A stretch of DNA of 64,000 nucleotides from DATIRA01 sp963766505 (GCA_963766505.1 CAVYAL010000009.1:1-64000); one strand, 5' to 3'. Positions 1-9,711 are shown, counted from the stretch's first letter. The notes: generated by a model not told the origin, from the sequence alone. Numbers and translations are program-made.

Positions 1-2
1 TG

Positions 3-647
3 GGTATCGGAATCGCTGTACTGTGCAACTGGGTCGTCTATCCCTGGTTTCCCGAAGATGGGACAGAGATTCCACGATCCGCGCCTGAACCTCAACCTGC
101 CCTCGACAACTGGATCGCGCTGCGTGCGACATTGATCGTGATGCCTGCCTATCTGCTCGCATTGACGAATCCGTCAGCCTATCTTCCCATAATCATCAAA
201 TCGGTCTCTCTCGCTCAGCAATCGTCGATGGTCGACGCGCGTTATGCAGGGCGCGAATTGCTCGGCTCTACCTTCGCCGGTGGGTGCCTCGCAATCGTCT
301 TCTGGTTCGCACTCGGACTTGCGGTCGAGCTATGGATGTTCTTCCTGTGGATGCTTCTGTTCGGACTGCTACTGGGAAGCAGGCTCTACGGACTTGCGAG
401 ATCGCGGTTTCCCGCACCCTTCTGGCAGAACGCCGGTGCGACGATGATCATACTGCTGGGATCCGCAGTGCAAGACAGCGCGAATGGCAAGGACGTCTAT
501 CAGGCGTTTGCGGTTCGGATGGCACTGTTTGTTGCGGTTGCTGCCTACGCCTGGATTGCAATGGCGGGCCTGGAACGATTGCGCAATCGATCTGCTGCGC
601 TCAGAAAGCGTCGAACGCAAGGCCCCGTATCTTCCATCGTTCGATAA
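3..647 (+). CDS. Integral membrane protein, 5' end outside window (DUF2955/FUSC-like)
   Basis: The frame is open from the first bases of the window to a TAA at 645-647, so this is the C-terminal ~214 residues of a longer protein. Several long hydrophobic stretches are visible: around the ATLIVMPAYLLAL segment, GGCLAIVFWFALGLAVE followed directly by LWMFFLWMLLFGLLLG, and MALFVAVAAYAWIAMAG near the end. It finishes in a basic tail. The pattern resembles DUF2955/FUSC-type inner-membrane transport proteins, but I rely on topology and general feel, not a decisive motif. Its last ~100 bases overlap, antisense, the 3' end of the channel-like reading frame at 545-916. Confidence 0.5.
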   Translation, partial: GIGIAVLCNWVVYPWFPEDGTEIPRSAPEPQPALDNWIALRATLIVMPAYLLALTNPSAYLPIIIKSVSLAQQSSMVDARYAGRELLGSTFAGGCLAIVFWFALGLAVELWMFFLWMLLFGLLLGSRLYGLARSRFPAPFWQNAGATMIILLGSAVQDSANGKDVYQAFAVRMALFVAVAAYAWIAMAGLERLRNRSAALRKRRTQGPVSSIVR

Positions 648-916
648 CAGGCCGGCAGGATAACAACGTCATATCCGAGTGTGGAGAAGTTTACTGCAGG
701 GTGATAGAAGGCCTCGATGAGACTTGAGAATTCATCGAGCTGCACGAACACGAGCGCCCATACTCCTACCTGCAGAAAATTCCCGACAAGAAGCAGCACC
801 ATTACGACACTGATCAGTGCGAGACTCGTGAGAACCGAGGTCTTCGACGTATCGGGGCGATGAACGGCGTAGTAACGAATGGCTGCAGCGACAGCACGGC
901 CTGAAGCGCCAGGCAA
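545..916 (-). pseudogene. Truncated two-TM ion-channel-like gene
   Basis: The translation has a membrane segment (LTSLALISVVMVLLLVGNF), a second hydrophobic stretch (VGVWALVFVQL), then EAFYHPAVNFSTLGYDVVI. This matches the pore-loop style of small bacterial K+ channel proteins (TLGYGD type). The conserved Gly of the filter is missing (GYDVV rather than GYGDVV). What follows is a basic, non-membrane tail instead of the second half of the channel, and that tail overlaps the gene on the other strand. I read it as a 3'-truncated or rearranged channel gene. It could still be expressed, but a working pore looks unlikely. Confidence 0.45.
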
Positions 917-919
917 ACC

Positions 920-1357
920 TCAGTCGAGTTTCAATTGAGACTCGCCGGGGTCGTCCATGAACCTGCTGAATTTCTTGGCAGCGCGGTTCAACGCACTGGC
1001 CATGCTCGAAAGCTCGCTATAGCCTTTCACGGTTTTGGATTCGTAAACGATATTCGTATCATCCATAACGAACTTGGTGGTGACCTGAATCGGCGAGCCC
1101 TGTTTGAGGTAGTCGTTGAACTGCGCCCTTTTCACGTTCGTCAGCCCCACTACCTCACCGTTGGGTAGCTGGCCTTCTACAATAGCCGCATAGGTGGAAT
1201 ATCGAGCAACCTGATACATCTTTCCGTGCAGGATCATGGATTTTTCCACCGCTACCGGCGGCGAGCTTCCGCATCCGGTCAGGATCAGCATAATAAAGAC
1301 GAGTGCGGGTGCGATGCGCAGAAGCACCCCTGCGTCTGGGTTAGATTTGGTAGTCAC
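920..1357 (-). CDS. Small lipoprotein, paralogue of the one at 63400-63852
   Basis: About 145 residues with a signal peptide ending in a lipobox (LILTGCGS), so it is probably an outer-membrane or periplasmic lipoprotein. I chose the GTG at 1357 because a GGAG lies 9 bases upstream; an in-frame TTG at 1372 would add five residues. The mature part is about 115 residues with the pattern KMYQVARYSTYAAIVEGQLPNG..., then SALNRAAKKFSRFMDD and a QLKLD end. The lipoprotein at 63400 shares this plan (signal, short strand-rich domain, ...GQLADGTTVKMTNL..., FDSALKDITNFMGD, QLKLK end). Function unknown. On the pre-insertion map it would be the gene next to ssrA. Confidence 0.75.
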   Translation of the reverse strand: MTTKSNPDAGVLLRIAPALVFIMLILTGCGSSPPVAVEKSMILHGKMYQVARYSTYAAIVEGQLPNGEVVGLTNVKRAQFNDYLKQGSPIQVTTKFVMDDTNIVYESKTVKGYSELSSMASALNRAAKKFSRFMDDPGESQLKLD

Positions 1358-1484
1358 CTGATAGATCTCCAAGGGAAAATGCAGGAGGAAATTAGCTCAA
1401 ACATCGCAACGATTCAATCGAAACCCGGTCCTGCCCATTCGGAAGCCAGGCCTAGGCACGCGTGTTCAGCTCAACGTCTTCATC

Positions 1485-1523
1485 AAAAAGCAAAAAGGCC
1501 CGCTGGGGCCTTTTTCGCTTTTT
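1485..1523 (-). terminator. Rho-independent terminator, probably the original ssrA terminator
   Basis: On the minus strand a perfect stem (AAAAAGGCCC / GGGCCTTTTT) with a CAGC loop is followed by TTTTTGC and another T run. It sits immediately 3' of the 17-bp copy of the ssrA 3' end at 1524-1540, exactly where the tmRNA terminator should be. The stem is A/T-flanked on both sides and so could also work on the plus strand. Confidence 0.8.
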
Positions 1524-1540
1524 TGGTGGAGGCGGCGGGA
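1524..1540. repeat. att-like direct repeat, copy of the ssrA 3' end (distal)
   Basis: The 17 bases tggtggaggcggcggga are identical to 10747-10763, the last 17 bases of ssrA including its CCA, in the same orientation. The match stops abruptly on both sides. Together with the displaced terminator beside it, this is the expected picture of an integration at the 3' end of ssrA. Confidence 0.75.
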
Positions 1541-1718
1541 TGCTACCGCGCTCACCGTTGTTCTCGCCGTCCCTGGCGCGAAGCTACCCTTCGAACCCGG
1601 CCCCAGGGCGGGCGTCCATGCCCGCCGCGCTCGCGGCGTGCGATTGACTAGCGAATCTCACGCATATCCGGGCAATCGATCTCTGAGATAGACCGCCCTC
1701 GCCGGCCATCATTGTCCG

Positions 1719-2850
1719 ATGGAAACTGTTCCCGGCAACCGGACCATCGGCGCAGGCCGCCGCTACCAGCGCCATCAACCGGAGAACACGCCGCTCTATC
1801 CCATCGTCGAACAGCATCTTCCGGCCCTGCGGGATGAATTGCAGCGTCACGAGGTGCAACTGCCTCGATTCGTGCTGACCGAGTTCCACGACTACCTGCG
1901 ATGCGGGCGGCTCGAACACGGCTTTGTTCGGGTGAAGTGCAACGGCTGCCGTCATGAGCACCTCGTGGCTTTCTCCTGCAAACGCCGGGGCTTCTGCCCT
2001 TCCTGCGGCGCACGCACCGGGGTCGTCACCCTGATCCAGCGTTTGGGCAGCGCCCTGAACCTGAACATCCACCTGCACATGCTGGTTCTGGATGGGGTGT
2101 ACACGCTGGAGCAGAACCGACCCCGGTTCCATCGCGCCGGGGCGCCTGACGCGCGGAGCCTCGAGCGTCTCCTCAATCGGCTCGTCCGGCGCATCGTCCG
2201 CAGGCTTACTCGCGACGGGCTGCTGGTCGAGGACCCCGAACAGCCCTGGCTCGATCTGGAACCCATGGACACACTGGACCATCTGAACGCCGCGTCGATC
2301 CGGTATCGCGTCGCGGTCGGACGGGGGGCCGGCGGCAGAACCCTCACGCTCAAGAACCCGACCCTGGCCCGAACCGACTCGACACCCAAGCCGTTCACCG
2401 CCAATCAGAACGGTTTCTCCCTCAACTGCGCCGTTTCTTGCCAGGCCCACCAGCGCGATCGGCTCGAGCGTCTTTGCCCCAAGCTCACCCCTGCGCCAAG
2501 CGATCGTGCCGACGCCAGCAGAGGCTCGCCGGCGTAGGAAGCGCAAAGATTCGGCCACTGCCGCTGCGCCGGCGACCGGGCCGCGCTATCCCACAGAATC
2601 ACACAGCGACGACAACGGTCACCTCACCGCGCCGCTGACCTGGGCCCAGCGATTGAAGCGCGTTTTTGAAATCGACATCAGCCTCTGCCCGCATTGCGGC
2701 GGCCAGCTTCGCGTGATTGCCGATGTCACCGATCCAGACCTCATCCGCAAGATCCTCGATCACGTTCAGAAGCGCGCACCACCACGGCTGCCGCCACGAC
2801 GCGCGCAGTCTGATACAACCTATCCAGATCTGTTCGGCAAACGCCAATAA
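1719..2850 (+). pseudogene. IS91-family transposase, internally deleted
   Basis: The N-terminal part shows the IS91/IS801 zinc-binding region (FDYLRCG-like stretch, then CNGCRHEHL and CKRRGFCPSCG). The sequence then jumps straight to TGVVTLIQRLGSALNLNIHLH, skipping the roughly 80 residues normally found between. After KPFTANQNGF the frame changes near 2465, and the second frame carries the usual C-terminal end (RQAIVPTPAEARRRRKRK, then SWAQRLKRVFEID-like text and CPHCGGQLRVIADV, ending DLFGKRQ). So at least one deletion and one deletion/frameshift separate three recognisable blocks. IS91 elements move by a Y2 HUH rolling-circle mechanism; the catalytic tyrosine region is damaged here, so this copy is dead. 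Confidence 0.8.
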
Positions 2851-2922
2851 CTCCCGGGCAACCGTCCCGTCCGCGCGTACCATTTCTCGGCTTCCCGTTT
2901 CACCCCTACACCCGTACGACAA

Positions 2923-3054
2923 CCGCTACAACAGGCGTGCGATCCCTACGCCGCCCCGATAGAGGCCGATCAACTGCACGAACACTGCCTGCTACGCCGA
3001 CTCCTTCCATACTCCTGGCAACAGCGGAAAAGACACGTTATTTTTCCTATTCGC
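2923..3054. repeat. 132-bp direct repeat, copy A (IS91 3' flank)
   Basis: These 132 bases recur at 6240-6371 with three mismatches. Copy A begins about 70 bp after the end of the IS91 transposase remnant, so it is probably the 3' terminal part of that element. Both copies are followed by unrelated DNA. Confidence 0.85.
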
Positions 3055-3389
3055 AATGGAAGTGGTGACTCCGAAGACGCTGGTCACCAGAATGTTGGCC
3101 AGCGCGGCCACCCATCGTGTAGGCGATGAAGCCGCATGCGCGTCCGAGCATGCGGCGGCAGCTGACGGTGTTGTGAACGCGGTCTTTCTTGTATATCAAT
3201 ATGCTAACAAAGTATCTTGCCCAGATCGTGCTTATGAATCCGCGTGTCCGCCGCCCCAGCAAACTGATCGATAGGATCGACCTAAGCTCCCCTTCTCACA
3301 CCTTGAGTCGTACATACCTAGTTCGAGGCATACCGGTGCGCGGCCGCGCACTCTAGATTAGTTGGCACCTCTCTTGCTGGTACCAACCC
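3055..3389. other. Intergenic stretch with no recognisable gene
   Basis: Short open frames exist on both strands but none has a credible start, ribosome site or familiar sequence. Base composition is lower in GC than the core block. It ends at the start of the subtilase lipoprotein gene. I see no terminator hairpin or clear promoter. Confidence 0.4.
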
Positions 3390-6057
3390 ATGCATCTTCG
3401 AATCGCTGTGCTGCTGACCGTCGTTTTGTTGTTGGGTGGCTGCAATGCCAATAGCGATGATGCGCCGCCAGCTCCGCCGGTCGCTCCGCCGTCCGCGTCA
3501 CCAGCTCCGCCGCCCGCACCAACCTCCGGACCCATCGTCGGAGCTGCCAATGCGACGGTGAAAAGCGTGTTGGTCGATATCGACACGGGCGACACCTACG
3601 TAAGCGGCGAGGTCAGCGTCGATGCGTTGGGTCAGGAGATCGTCCGCACCAAACTCGAAATCGTATTCAGACCCACGGCAACGGTTGCCCAGGCCAACGG
3701 CCTGCTCACGCGGATCAACGCGAGCATCACCTCGGCACTTCTAGGGCTGGAAGGCGTCGTGGTACGCATCCCGATCCGGGTACCCTCGCGGCACTGGACG
3801 GAATCGTGGCGGGTCTCGAAGCCGAGCCCTTCGTCTGGTTCGTGTCCCGTGCAGTGTTACCAGCGACTTCCGCTGTGCCGAACAACATGCCGGACGTGGA
3901 GACACTTCATAGCGTGATCGGCACGCATACGGCGGTGCGGGCCCCGCGGCGTGGAACGTCCGCGCAGCGGCAGGAGATGTGCCCACCGTCATCATCATGG
4001 ACTACTTCGGCGACGGCGCACCCGATGGCAACCTCGACTACGAATACCTCGGCAATGCGGTCGATGATTTCGGCGTCGGAAACCTCGACGCCCACGGCTA
4101 TCACGTCGCGGGGATACTCGCCGGTCGATTCGGGGGTGATGACTCCTGGCCCGGACGCGTCACCGGCATGCTCGCGGGGCCGCTATTACTCAGTGTGGTT
4201 GACTTAACAAAGGTCGATCCGCTGGATGCGAGAAATGCGGCGATCAATCGGCTGCGCAACATCGCGAGCGCAGACCCGACTACCGTGATCTTCAGCGAGA
4301 GCCTGGGGTACGGCTGTACCGTTGACTCGACGTGCGTTCCCTTGGCGGTGGTGCGAAGCAGAGGGGCATGGTGGGCGCTCAAGGTGCGTGAATTTGAACT
4401 CGAGAATTCATTCGTTCACTTTGTGGCGGCCAACAACATCGAAGCGCCATACGCCGCCGCGGACGCAGCCGTTGGATCGGTGGCTGGCGCTGCTGCGCTG
4501 CGCACCGATCTGGTTGACGGCATCGGAACGCCGGTACCGGCCCTGACGAACACGGTAGTCGTCGAAAACGTATGGGCGGCCCCGGAGCCGTTCGGTACGA
4601 CATGCCTGCACGGGAGTTCGTTTCATGGCGGTCATCTGGCGGGGTCGGGTGTAGACGCGTACTCATTTACCGCGGCGAGCGGTGCTGCCGGATTAGAATC
4701 GGGTACCTCGATGGCCACGCCGCAGGCGGCAGGGCTTGCGGCCATGCTGCTGTCGATCGATCCGACGCTTTCGCCGCAGCAGTTGAAGTCGATTCTGATC
4801 AGCAGCGCGCGACCTGTGTCGGTGGTGGTCAACGACGACTGCTCTACCTGGCCAACGCCCGCACCGCTGATTGATGCGTACGCCGCGGTGCTCGCACTGG
4901 ACGATGCCGCGGCGCTCGTGAGCGGGAATCTGCCAAACGTGTCTGTGCGCGGGACGCTGCTCGATGTCGACTCGAGTGGGCAGTATCGGGAGGACGATTT
5001 GGATGACGTGCTCTCCCAACTCGATACCGCTGCAGGTGCCTTCAACTACGGTCGCTTCGATTTCAACGGCGACGGATTCTCCGGCGGCATGACCCGAGCG
5101 CCATTTGATCTGGATGTCAATGGCGTCATAGATGCAGCGGTCACGCTCGACATGGACGGCGCGACGATCACCTTCAACGAGTCGAATGCATCGGATTACG
5201 ATGTCGCCTGCTACTACGCATACACACCGCTGTACACGGGCGCGACAGGCGGCCTTGCTGAAACGCTTGCGCCTTATCGTCAGCTTGGCCTTTGTCCAGC
5301 AACGCTATCGGCCAGCGTGAGACTGTTGTCGCGCAACGGCTACATCAGCGCCCAGTGCCGCGCATCGTTGTTTCATGAACCTGATACCAGTACGGAAGAT
5401 CAGGATTTTCAGACCATTTCCCAAGCGCCGCTGCCGGATCCGGCGCAATCAGCCAACGTATCGAGTGTTTGCAACCAAAGCCTTGCCGGTGCCAGCGTCA
5501 CTGCGAATTCGGTAACCTCGGTTACCGTGAGTGAATCACTCTCGGCGGGCGACCAATTGGCTGCGCTGTCCGCCAACGTCTCCGTCAGCTCCGGGGCAGG
5601 GATCAACTTGAGCGATCCTCCCGACGTTTTGCAGCGCTATGCGCACATCGAGACTGCCGCAGGGGCTGTTCAGAGATGGGAGTTGCTTGTTCCCGAGGGC
5701 GTGCAGGTCAGTGTTATGGCCAGCCTCAACGCCGCAATCGGTACGTCGGTTCATGTGGCGACCAATGGCGATCGGGTGGAGCTGTGCCCTGCTCTGACGG
5801 TTGTGGACGAGGATGAGTATCAGATTTACGGATGGAACGAGGGCACTCCGCGCTGCACGGGAGCTGCCGACGTCACCACCGCCCAACATTTCCTGGGTCC
5901 GTTCGTGGGCCCAACCTCCGTTGACTTGGCAATGTATGCACAATCGCAGTGGTACGGTACGGCGGTCACTGAAAATGGCGCAACTCTGGGCGTCAGTGGC
6001 GCGCGAGCGAGCAATGGATCCGTGTCGATCAGCGTCACGATCCAGGACTCGCCTTAG
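3390..6057 (+). pseudogene. S8 (subtilisin-like) serine peptidase, lipoprotein type, two frameshifts
   Basis: It begins with a lipobox signal peptide (LLLGGCNAN) and a Pro/Ala-rich linker, then a propeptide-like region (VLVDIDTGDTYVSGEV...). Near 3770 a base is missing: the frame must change to give RIPDPGTLAALDGIVAGLEAEP. Near 3930 a second base is missing: the frame changes again to give AGPAAWNVRAAAGDVPTVII. The remaining ~690-residue frame carries the catalytic triad context: Asp in VIIMDYFGDG, His in LDAHGYHVAGIL, Ser in ESGTSMATPQAAG. A dockerin/EF-hand-like stretch (FDFNGDGFSG, FDLDVNGVID) and a ~300-residue C-terminal part follow. Intact, it would be a surface or secreted protease of about 890 residues. 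Both lesions are single-base and may be sequence errors. Confidence 0.8.
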
Positions 6058-6060
6058 TTG

Positions 6061-6110
6061 GAGCGTACTACCAAAACGCTGAATAGGGGTCACCACACCG
6101 GTTCGCGCGC
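6061..6110 (-). pseudogene. Tiny IS91 transposase fragment
   Basis: Minus-strand translation reads ARTGVVTPIQRFGSTLQL, matching ARTGVVTLIQRLGSALNL of the IS91 remnant at 1719-2850. It starts directly after the subtilase stop codon and in the opposite orientation to the other remnant. Only about 17 residues are recognisable. Confidence 0.5.
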
Positions 6111-6239
6111 GACACCCGAGTCGGCCCGCGCTTTGGCCTATACCCGTCATACCCGAGTATTTTCCAGTCGACCCCAGTTTTTCGGCAACAAACACAAAAC
6201 GGCGACCAACCAGGAAATACCCGGGTGGACTCCCCCGTC

Positions 6240-6371
6240 CCGCTACAACCGGCGTGCGATCCCTACGCCGCCCCGATAGAGGCCGATCAACTGCACGAAC
6301 ACTGCCTGCTACGCCGACTCCTTCCATACTCCTGGCAACAGGGGAAAAGACACGTTGTTTTTCCTATTCGC
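6240..6371. repeat. 132-bp direct repeat, copy B
   Basis: Second copy of 2923-3054 with three mismatches, same orientation. The two copies bracket the subtilase region (3055-6239). Confidence 0.85.
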
Positions 6372-6499
6372 TTCAATACGTTGCCTCGATGCCAGAGGTA
6401 AAGGCAGCAATGTCCACCTGGACGGCTGATCCAGGCTACAAATTCAACTTGTTCATGATGGGTATTTTCAGCGAGATTGACAAAGCCCACTCCGACTAG
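6372..6499 (+). pseudogene. 3' fragment of an unknown gene
   Basis: Immediately after repeat copy B an open frame reads through MPEVKAAMSTWTADPGYK and FNLFMMGIFSEIDKAHSD to a TAG. No start or ribosome site fits, and the coding text begins at the repeat edge, so it looks like the tail of a gene cut by the repeat-bearing element. I do not recognise the family. Confidence 0.25.
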
Positions 6500-6551
6500 G
6501 TATTCCAGCGTTCCAATCCGTACTCTGTAGCGTCGGTGGATGTTTGAACCA

Positions 6552-6989
6552 TCAGGCGCCTGGTATTGTTGCTGAGGGATTTCTCAAATGCGCAGTCATA
6601 TCACCAATCAGAGAGTTTCTGATCTCTCGCCTGGTGAAACGCCATTTTCCATCAACGCACTCAAACTCATCGTGGTAATCGCCGCTGAAGATCGGTTGCA
6701 ATGGAAATTCATCGGTTTGCTGGAAGACTGTAACGTAACAATGAGCCTTCGCCGTACCGGTCTCTTCATCGATATCTAATGTGACGTTGCTGGTAGTGTG
6801 CTTGGTTTTAGGGGTCCCATCTGAATAGAGAATGATATTGGACAACGAATCCTCGCCTGGCGTCTGTCCCTCCGCAATCCATTGTGCGTGCTCGAACAGG
6901 CGCGCGAATGACCTAAGATCGCCGGAATCGATTGCGTAACGGTACTGATTCATCAGGGCGAGACTGTTTTCTGCGTTCATATTCTTCAT
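6552..6989 (-). CDS. SnoaL-like (NTF2-fold) protein
   Basis: About 145 residues. The pattern ALMNQYRYAIDSGDLRSFARLFEHAQW, then TSNVTLDIDEETGTAKAHCYVTVFQ and YHDEFECVDGKWRFTRREI is typical of SnoaL_4/NTF2-like proteins, which are small cone-shaped alpha+beta barrels acting as isomerases, hydratases or ligand binders. I used the ATG at 6989 (MKNMNAENS); a TTG at 7037 would add 16 atypical residues, and the ATG at 6980 is a second option. It stands alone between an unknown fragment and another broken gene, so there is no operon context. Substrate unknown. Confidence 0.65.
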   Translation of the reverse strand: MKNMNAENSLALMNQYRYAIDSGDLRSFARLFEHAQWIAEGQTPGEDSLSNIILYSDGTPKTKHTTSNVTLDIDEETGTAKAHCYVTVFQQTDEFPLQPIFSGDYHDEFECVDGKWRFTRREIRNSLIGDMTAHLRNPSATIPGA

Positions 6990-7151
6990 TCTCAACGAAA
7001 GTTCGTAGGACTGCGGGCGTGACGCAATGATTCGCAACGCCTCACACCAAGATCACCATGTTAAATTGAGTGTTTTGCACATGTTCCTGAAAATCAATCG
7101 ATGACAGCTTTCAGAAATGCAGTCGCTCGCGCTTTGATCGTTCAATGGGAA

Positions 7152-7715
7152 TTACTTTGTCCTTAGAAACTTGTCACTCCCCATGAATCCGTCAGCAACG
7201 ATTTCATGGACATTTTCTTTGGCAACACCGTCTACAAAATCTCGGAATGACTGGGTAAAAAGCGGTTGAGAAAATTCCCAAACCTGAGTCCCTTGCGGCA
7301 ATAGCAATAGCGCGGCTGTTCGCACTCGAAGTGGCCTCCTAAACTCTTCAGGTAGCGACTCATCTGACAGCTCATGAAATAGGATCTCCATATGGCTTAG
7401 AAAAGCGGCCAAAGTTCAAATTCCACTGGAGAACATCGTCGGATGAGGCGTCCCCTGTCGAGACCCTATTTCTCAAGGCAAAGTACTCTGAGTTGCATGT
7501 GGCTTTCAGATCTGCTGCCAATGCTTCTAGCACCTGATAGCGTGACTGAGATCTAATCGATTGGCTGTTTTGGCGAACTTGGACTACTAGATAAACCAGC
7601 GTGACTACTACGAAGATCGAACCAACGAATTCGCCAATCGCCCCCAGATCTTGGATAGACCACCCATACTCGCCCCTCGACCTCTTCTCGTTACGAAAGA
7701 TTACCTCAATACCCT
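7152..7715 (-). pseudogene. Frameshifted single-TM protein of the 'EFVGSI...VQVRQN' family
   Basis: The upstream frame (minus strand, about 7715 to 7412) reads DLGAIGEFVGSIFVVVTLVY, then LVVQVRQNSQSIRSQSRYQV, and ends near LQWNLNFGRF. The downstream frame (7412 to 7152) continues naturally as FLSHMEILFHELSDESLPEE, RRPLRVRTAALLLLPQGTQV and WEFSQPLFTQSFRDFVDGV. This is the plan of a common uncharacterised family: one N-terminal TM with an RQN motif followed by a helical soluble domain. One base change of frame at about 7412 breaks it. No clear start codon is visible for the N-terminal part, so it may also be truncated. Confidence 0.55.
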
Positions 7716-7936
7716 GTACGTCGCCTTAGGGTCGACTTTGCCTGCTGGCTGATTTTCCAGCTACGGTGAGTTTCAGAGTACTAAGACAGTCGGCGATTTT
7801 GAGCAGATCAGGCAATCCCCGGCCAATGGTGGTCATAGGGTAAATTGACCCTCGATGCCGAACGCATGAAAATGACGCGGAGGAAAGTTGCTTGACGCGC
7901 TGGCAGTTGAGACCAGTAGGCTGAGCGATACCTTTA

Positions 7937-8410
7937 TCATGGTTCGATTACACTGGCGAACTGACCTTGCGCTTCGTAGTGACGTGTCTCTCCCACTGCA
8001 AACGTGTCAAAGTCTTCGGCTTTTAACCCATGCGACGCACGAGCGTTCGCTAACGCGATTGGTGAAGTCAGCACACCCTCACCGGCCAATACAAATGCCC
8101 CCCCAATGAATTCCCATCGACGCTCGCGCACCAATGTCGCGATCGGATCAAAAGCGCCTCCTCAGGATTCACGTGTACGGTCAGACATAAACCATCTGGA
8201 CTCATAAGCACCTATTGGAACAATGCCTAGATCAAACGGGCCAAGACGCGAGCCAATCTCCTTGAACTGTTTATCGTTGTAACCCGTGTCACCGCCGAAC
8301 CAGGCGTGAAAATCGTTCCACGCCAACCCCCAACTTGCCCACAGAGTTTTGTTTCGATCAAACACCCCGCGCCCAGAGAAGTGTTGCGACGGACTGGCTG
8401 TCACCCGCAA
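7937..8410 (-). pseudogene. MBL-fold metallo-hydrolase (RomA/NAPE-PLD-like), truncated with in-frame stop
   Basis: The first part reads VTASPSQHFSGRGVFDRNKT, LWASWGLAWNDFHAWFGGDTGY and LGPFDLGIVPIGAYESRWFMS, which is the middle of a RomA-like beta-lactamase-fold hydrolase (metal-binding GDTGY region). A TGA at 8162-8164 interrupts the same frame. It continues as RRWEFIGGAFVLAGEGVL, ALANARASHGLKAEDF, FAVGETRHY, the C-terminal end of that family. The HVNPEEA-type region around the stop is unrecognisable. The N-terminal third, with the HxHxDH metal site, is absent: the gene is cut at the IS91-like scar at 8424-8462. Confidence 0.6.
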
Positions 8411-8423
8411 TTTCCGGCCGGAG

Positions 8424-8462
8424 GAGGCCGATCAACTGGACGAACACTGCCCGCGACGCCAA
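8424..8462. repeat. 39-bp partial copy of the IS91-associated repeat (scar)
   Basis: It matches 2962-3000 (gaggccgatcaactg...acgaacactgcc...acgcc) with about four mismatches. It lies exactly where two unrelated genes are both cut: the metallo-hydrolase loses its N-terminus and the DUF1254 gene loses its C-terminus. Confidence 0.65.
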
Positions 8463-9574
8463 CCAGTGCGGGCCATGGGATACACGGCTTCTTCAGCGTC
8501 GTTACCGTAGATACCGCCCACGGCGGCGGCGGAGCGTTTCAGCCAATCACCCGCATAGAATGAGCTGTCGCCAAAGAGTGCGCCCAATCTCCAGCCGTTG
8601 ATATTGTCCATTCCCGAATCGAGATAGGTCTTCACTTGGTCGCCGCCTTCCTTCATTGACAATAGGGCGACAGCTTTGAGGGCTTCTCTGTGCTCCGGCG
8701 AGAGATCCTTCAGATCAATGGTCTTTCCCGGACCGATCCCTACACTGGCAAGTCTGTCGCGGATCTCCTTGTTCTCCGGTGTGACCGGCACGAACTCGAG
8801 GGCGGCATCGAGATAGGCGAAGAAATTCTCCCTGATGCCCTTCGTGGTGGCCGGGACGAAGTCAATCTTCGCTGCGGCGGGCGGTGCGGGCTGGTTCAGG
8901 AATGCCGAGAGTGGCTGCAACTGGTATCCCGCCTGCACCTCTATAACGTTCGGCATGTCATCGGGGTTGAACAACTGGGTGCGGATAACTGTGAGCGAGA
9001 AGGGTGTTGAAGATTGAAACACCTTCTCGATGCCTGCAGGCTTGTCGCCTTTCCAGCCTGGACCGACAATGAGATAACTGCCTGCTTCGGAGCCCGTTGC
9101 ACGACTGCCAATGTAGCCATAGTTGTAGGTGTTGCCGTCAATCAACTGCAGCGAGTAGTAGCGCTCTTTTGGCACTGCCGGCACCGAGATCACCATGGGC
9201 TCCGTGCGCAGATCAAGCCACATCATCGAATAGGGTGTGTCCGCGTTGGGCGTGACTACCGCCGTATCCTTGTAGGTAAAGACACGGGTTTCGTTGAACA
9301 CCGTATTGAACGGAGCCTTGTATTGGCCGGAGTTCTTGTCCACACAGAATTCGTTCATAACTGCGTAGTTCATTACAATTGGCAATCCGTAGAGGAAACC
9401 GTCCTCTGCGATTTTCCTGGTTTCGACAATGCCTGGCGCGGAAATACCCGCCTTGTCGGCCGACTTGTCGTCAGAGGCAACGGGGTCGTCATTGGTCGAG
9501 CATGCCACTAGCAAGCTCATAAAGATGCCACTGCACAGAGCAGTGATACAAAATCTGTTGGTAAGTGCGTTCAA
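8432..9574 (-). CDS. DUF1254 lipoprotein lacking its C-terminal DUF1214 part
   Basis: A signal peptide with lipobox (SLLVACSTND) precedes a DUF1254 domain (DGFLYGLPIVMNYAVMNEF, then VVTPNADTPYSMMWLDLRTE, YYSLQLIDGNTYNYGYIGSR). Intact relatives of about 450-480 residues continue after GIYGNDAxEAxYPM into a DUF1214 domain; here the text stops at that point and ends with 14 unrelated residues (ARTGWRRGQCSSS) read from the 39-bp scar. So the protein is 3'-truncated. I prefer a TTG start at 9574, with AGGGAG nine bases upstream, over the longer frame beginning at 9661. Such proteins are periplasmic and poorly characterised; a truncated one is unlikely to be fully functional. Confidence 0.75.
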   Translation of the reverse strand: MNALTNRFCITALCSGIFMSLLVACSTNDDPVASDDKSADKAGISAPGIVETRKIAEDGFLYGLPIVMNYAVMNEFCVDKNSGQYKAPFNTVFNETRVFTYKDTAVVTPNADTPYSMMWLDLRTEPMVISVPAVPKERYYSLQLIDGNTYNYGYIGSRATGSEAGSYLIVGPGWKGDKPAGIEKVFQSSTPFSLTVIRTQLFNPDDMPNVIEVQAGYQLQPLSAFLNQPAPPAAAKIDFVPATTKGIRENFFAYLDAALEFVPVTPENKEIRDRLASVGIGPGKTIDLKDLSPEHREALKAVALLSMKEGGDQVKTYLDSGMDNINGWRLGALFGDSSFYAGDWLKRSAAAVGGIYGNDAEEAVYPMARTGWRRGQCSSS

Positions 9575-9711
9575 TTTCCGTTTCTCCCTGAAGAGACTTC
9601 GGTTTTGCCTTGCTGATGGCCGGGCATCCGGCGCATAAACAGACGAGATTTCTCGGCGCATATTTAAAGGGTAGTCTTATTTGATTGGGAAAGCACAGAT
9701 CGAGGGCGAAG

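Noticed and set aside
1584..2558. 324-codon minus-strand frame over the IS91 remnant
   Set aside because: It is antisense to recognisable IS91 transposase blocks and has no family match or start signal.
7888..8207. Plus-strand small frames over the metallo-hydrolase remnant
   Set aside because: They are antisense to clear MBL-family C-terminal text and lack ribosome sites.
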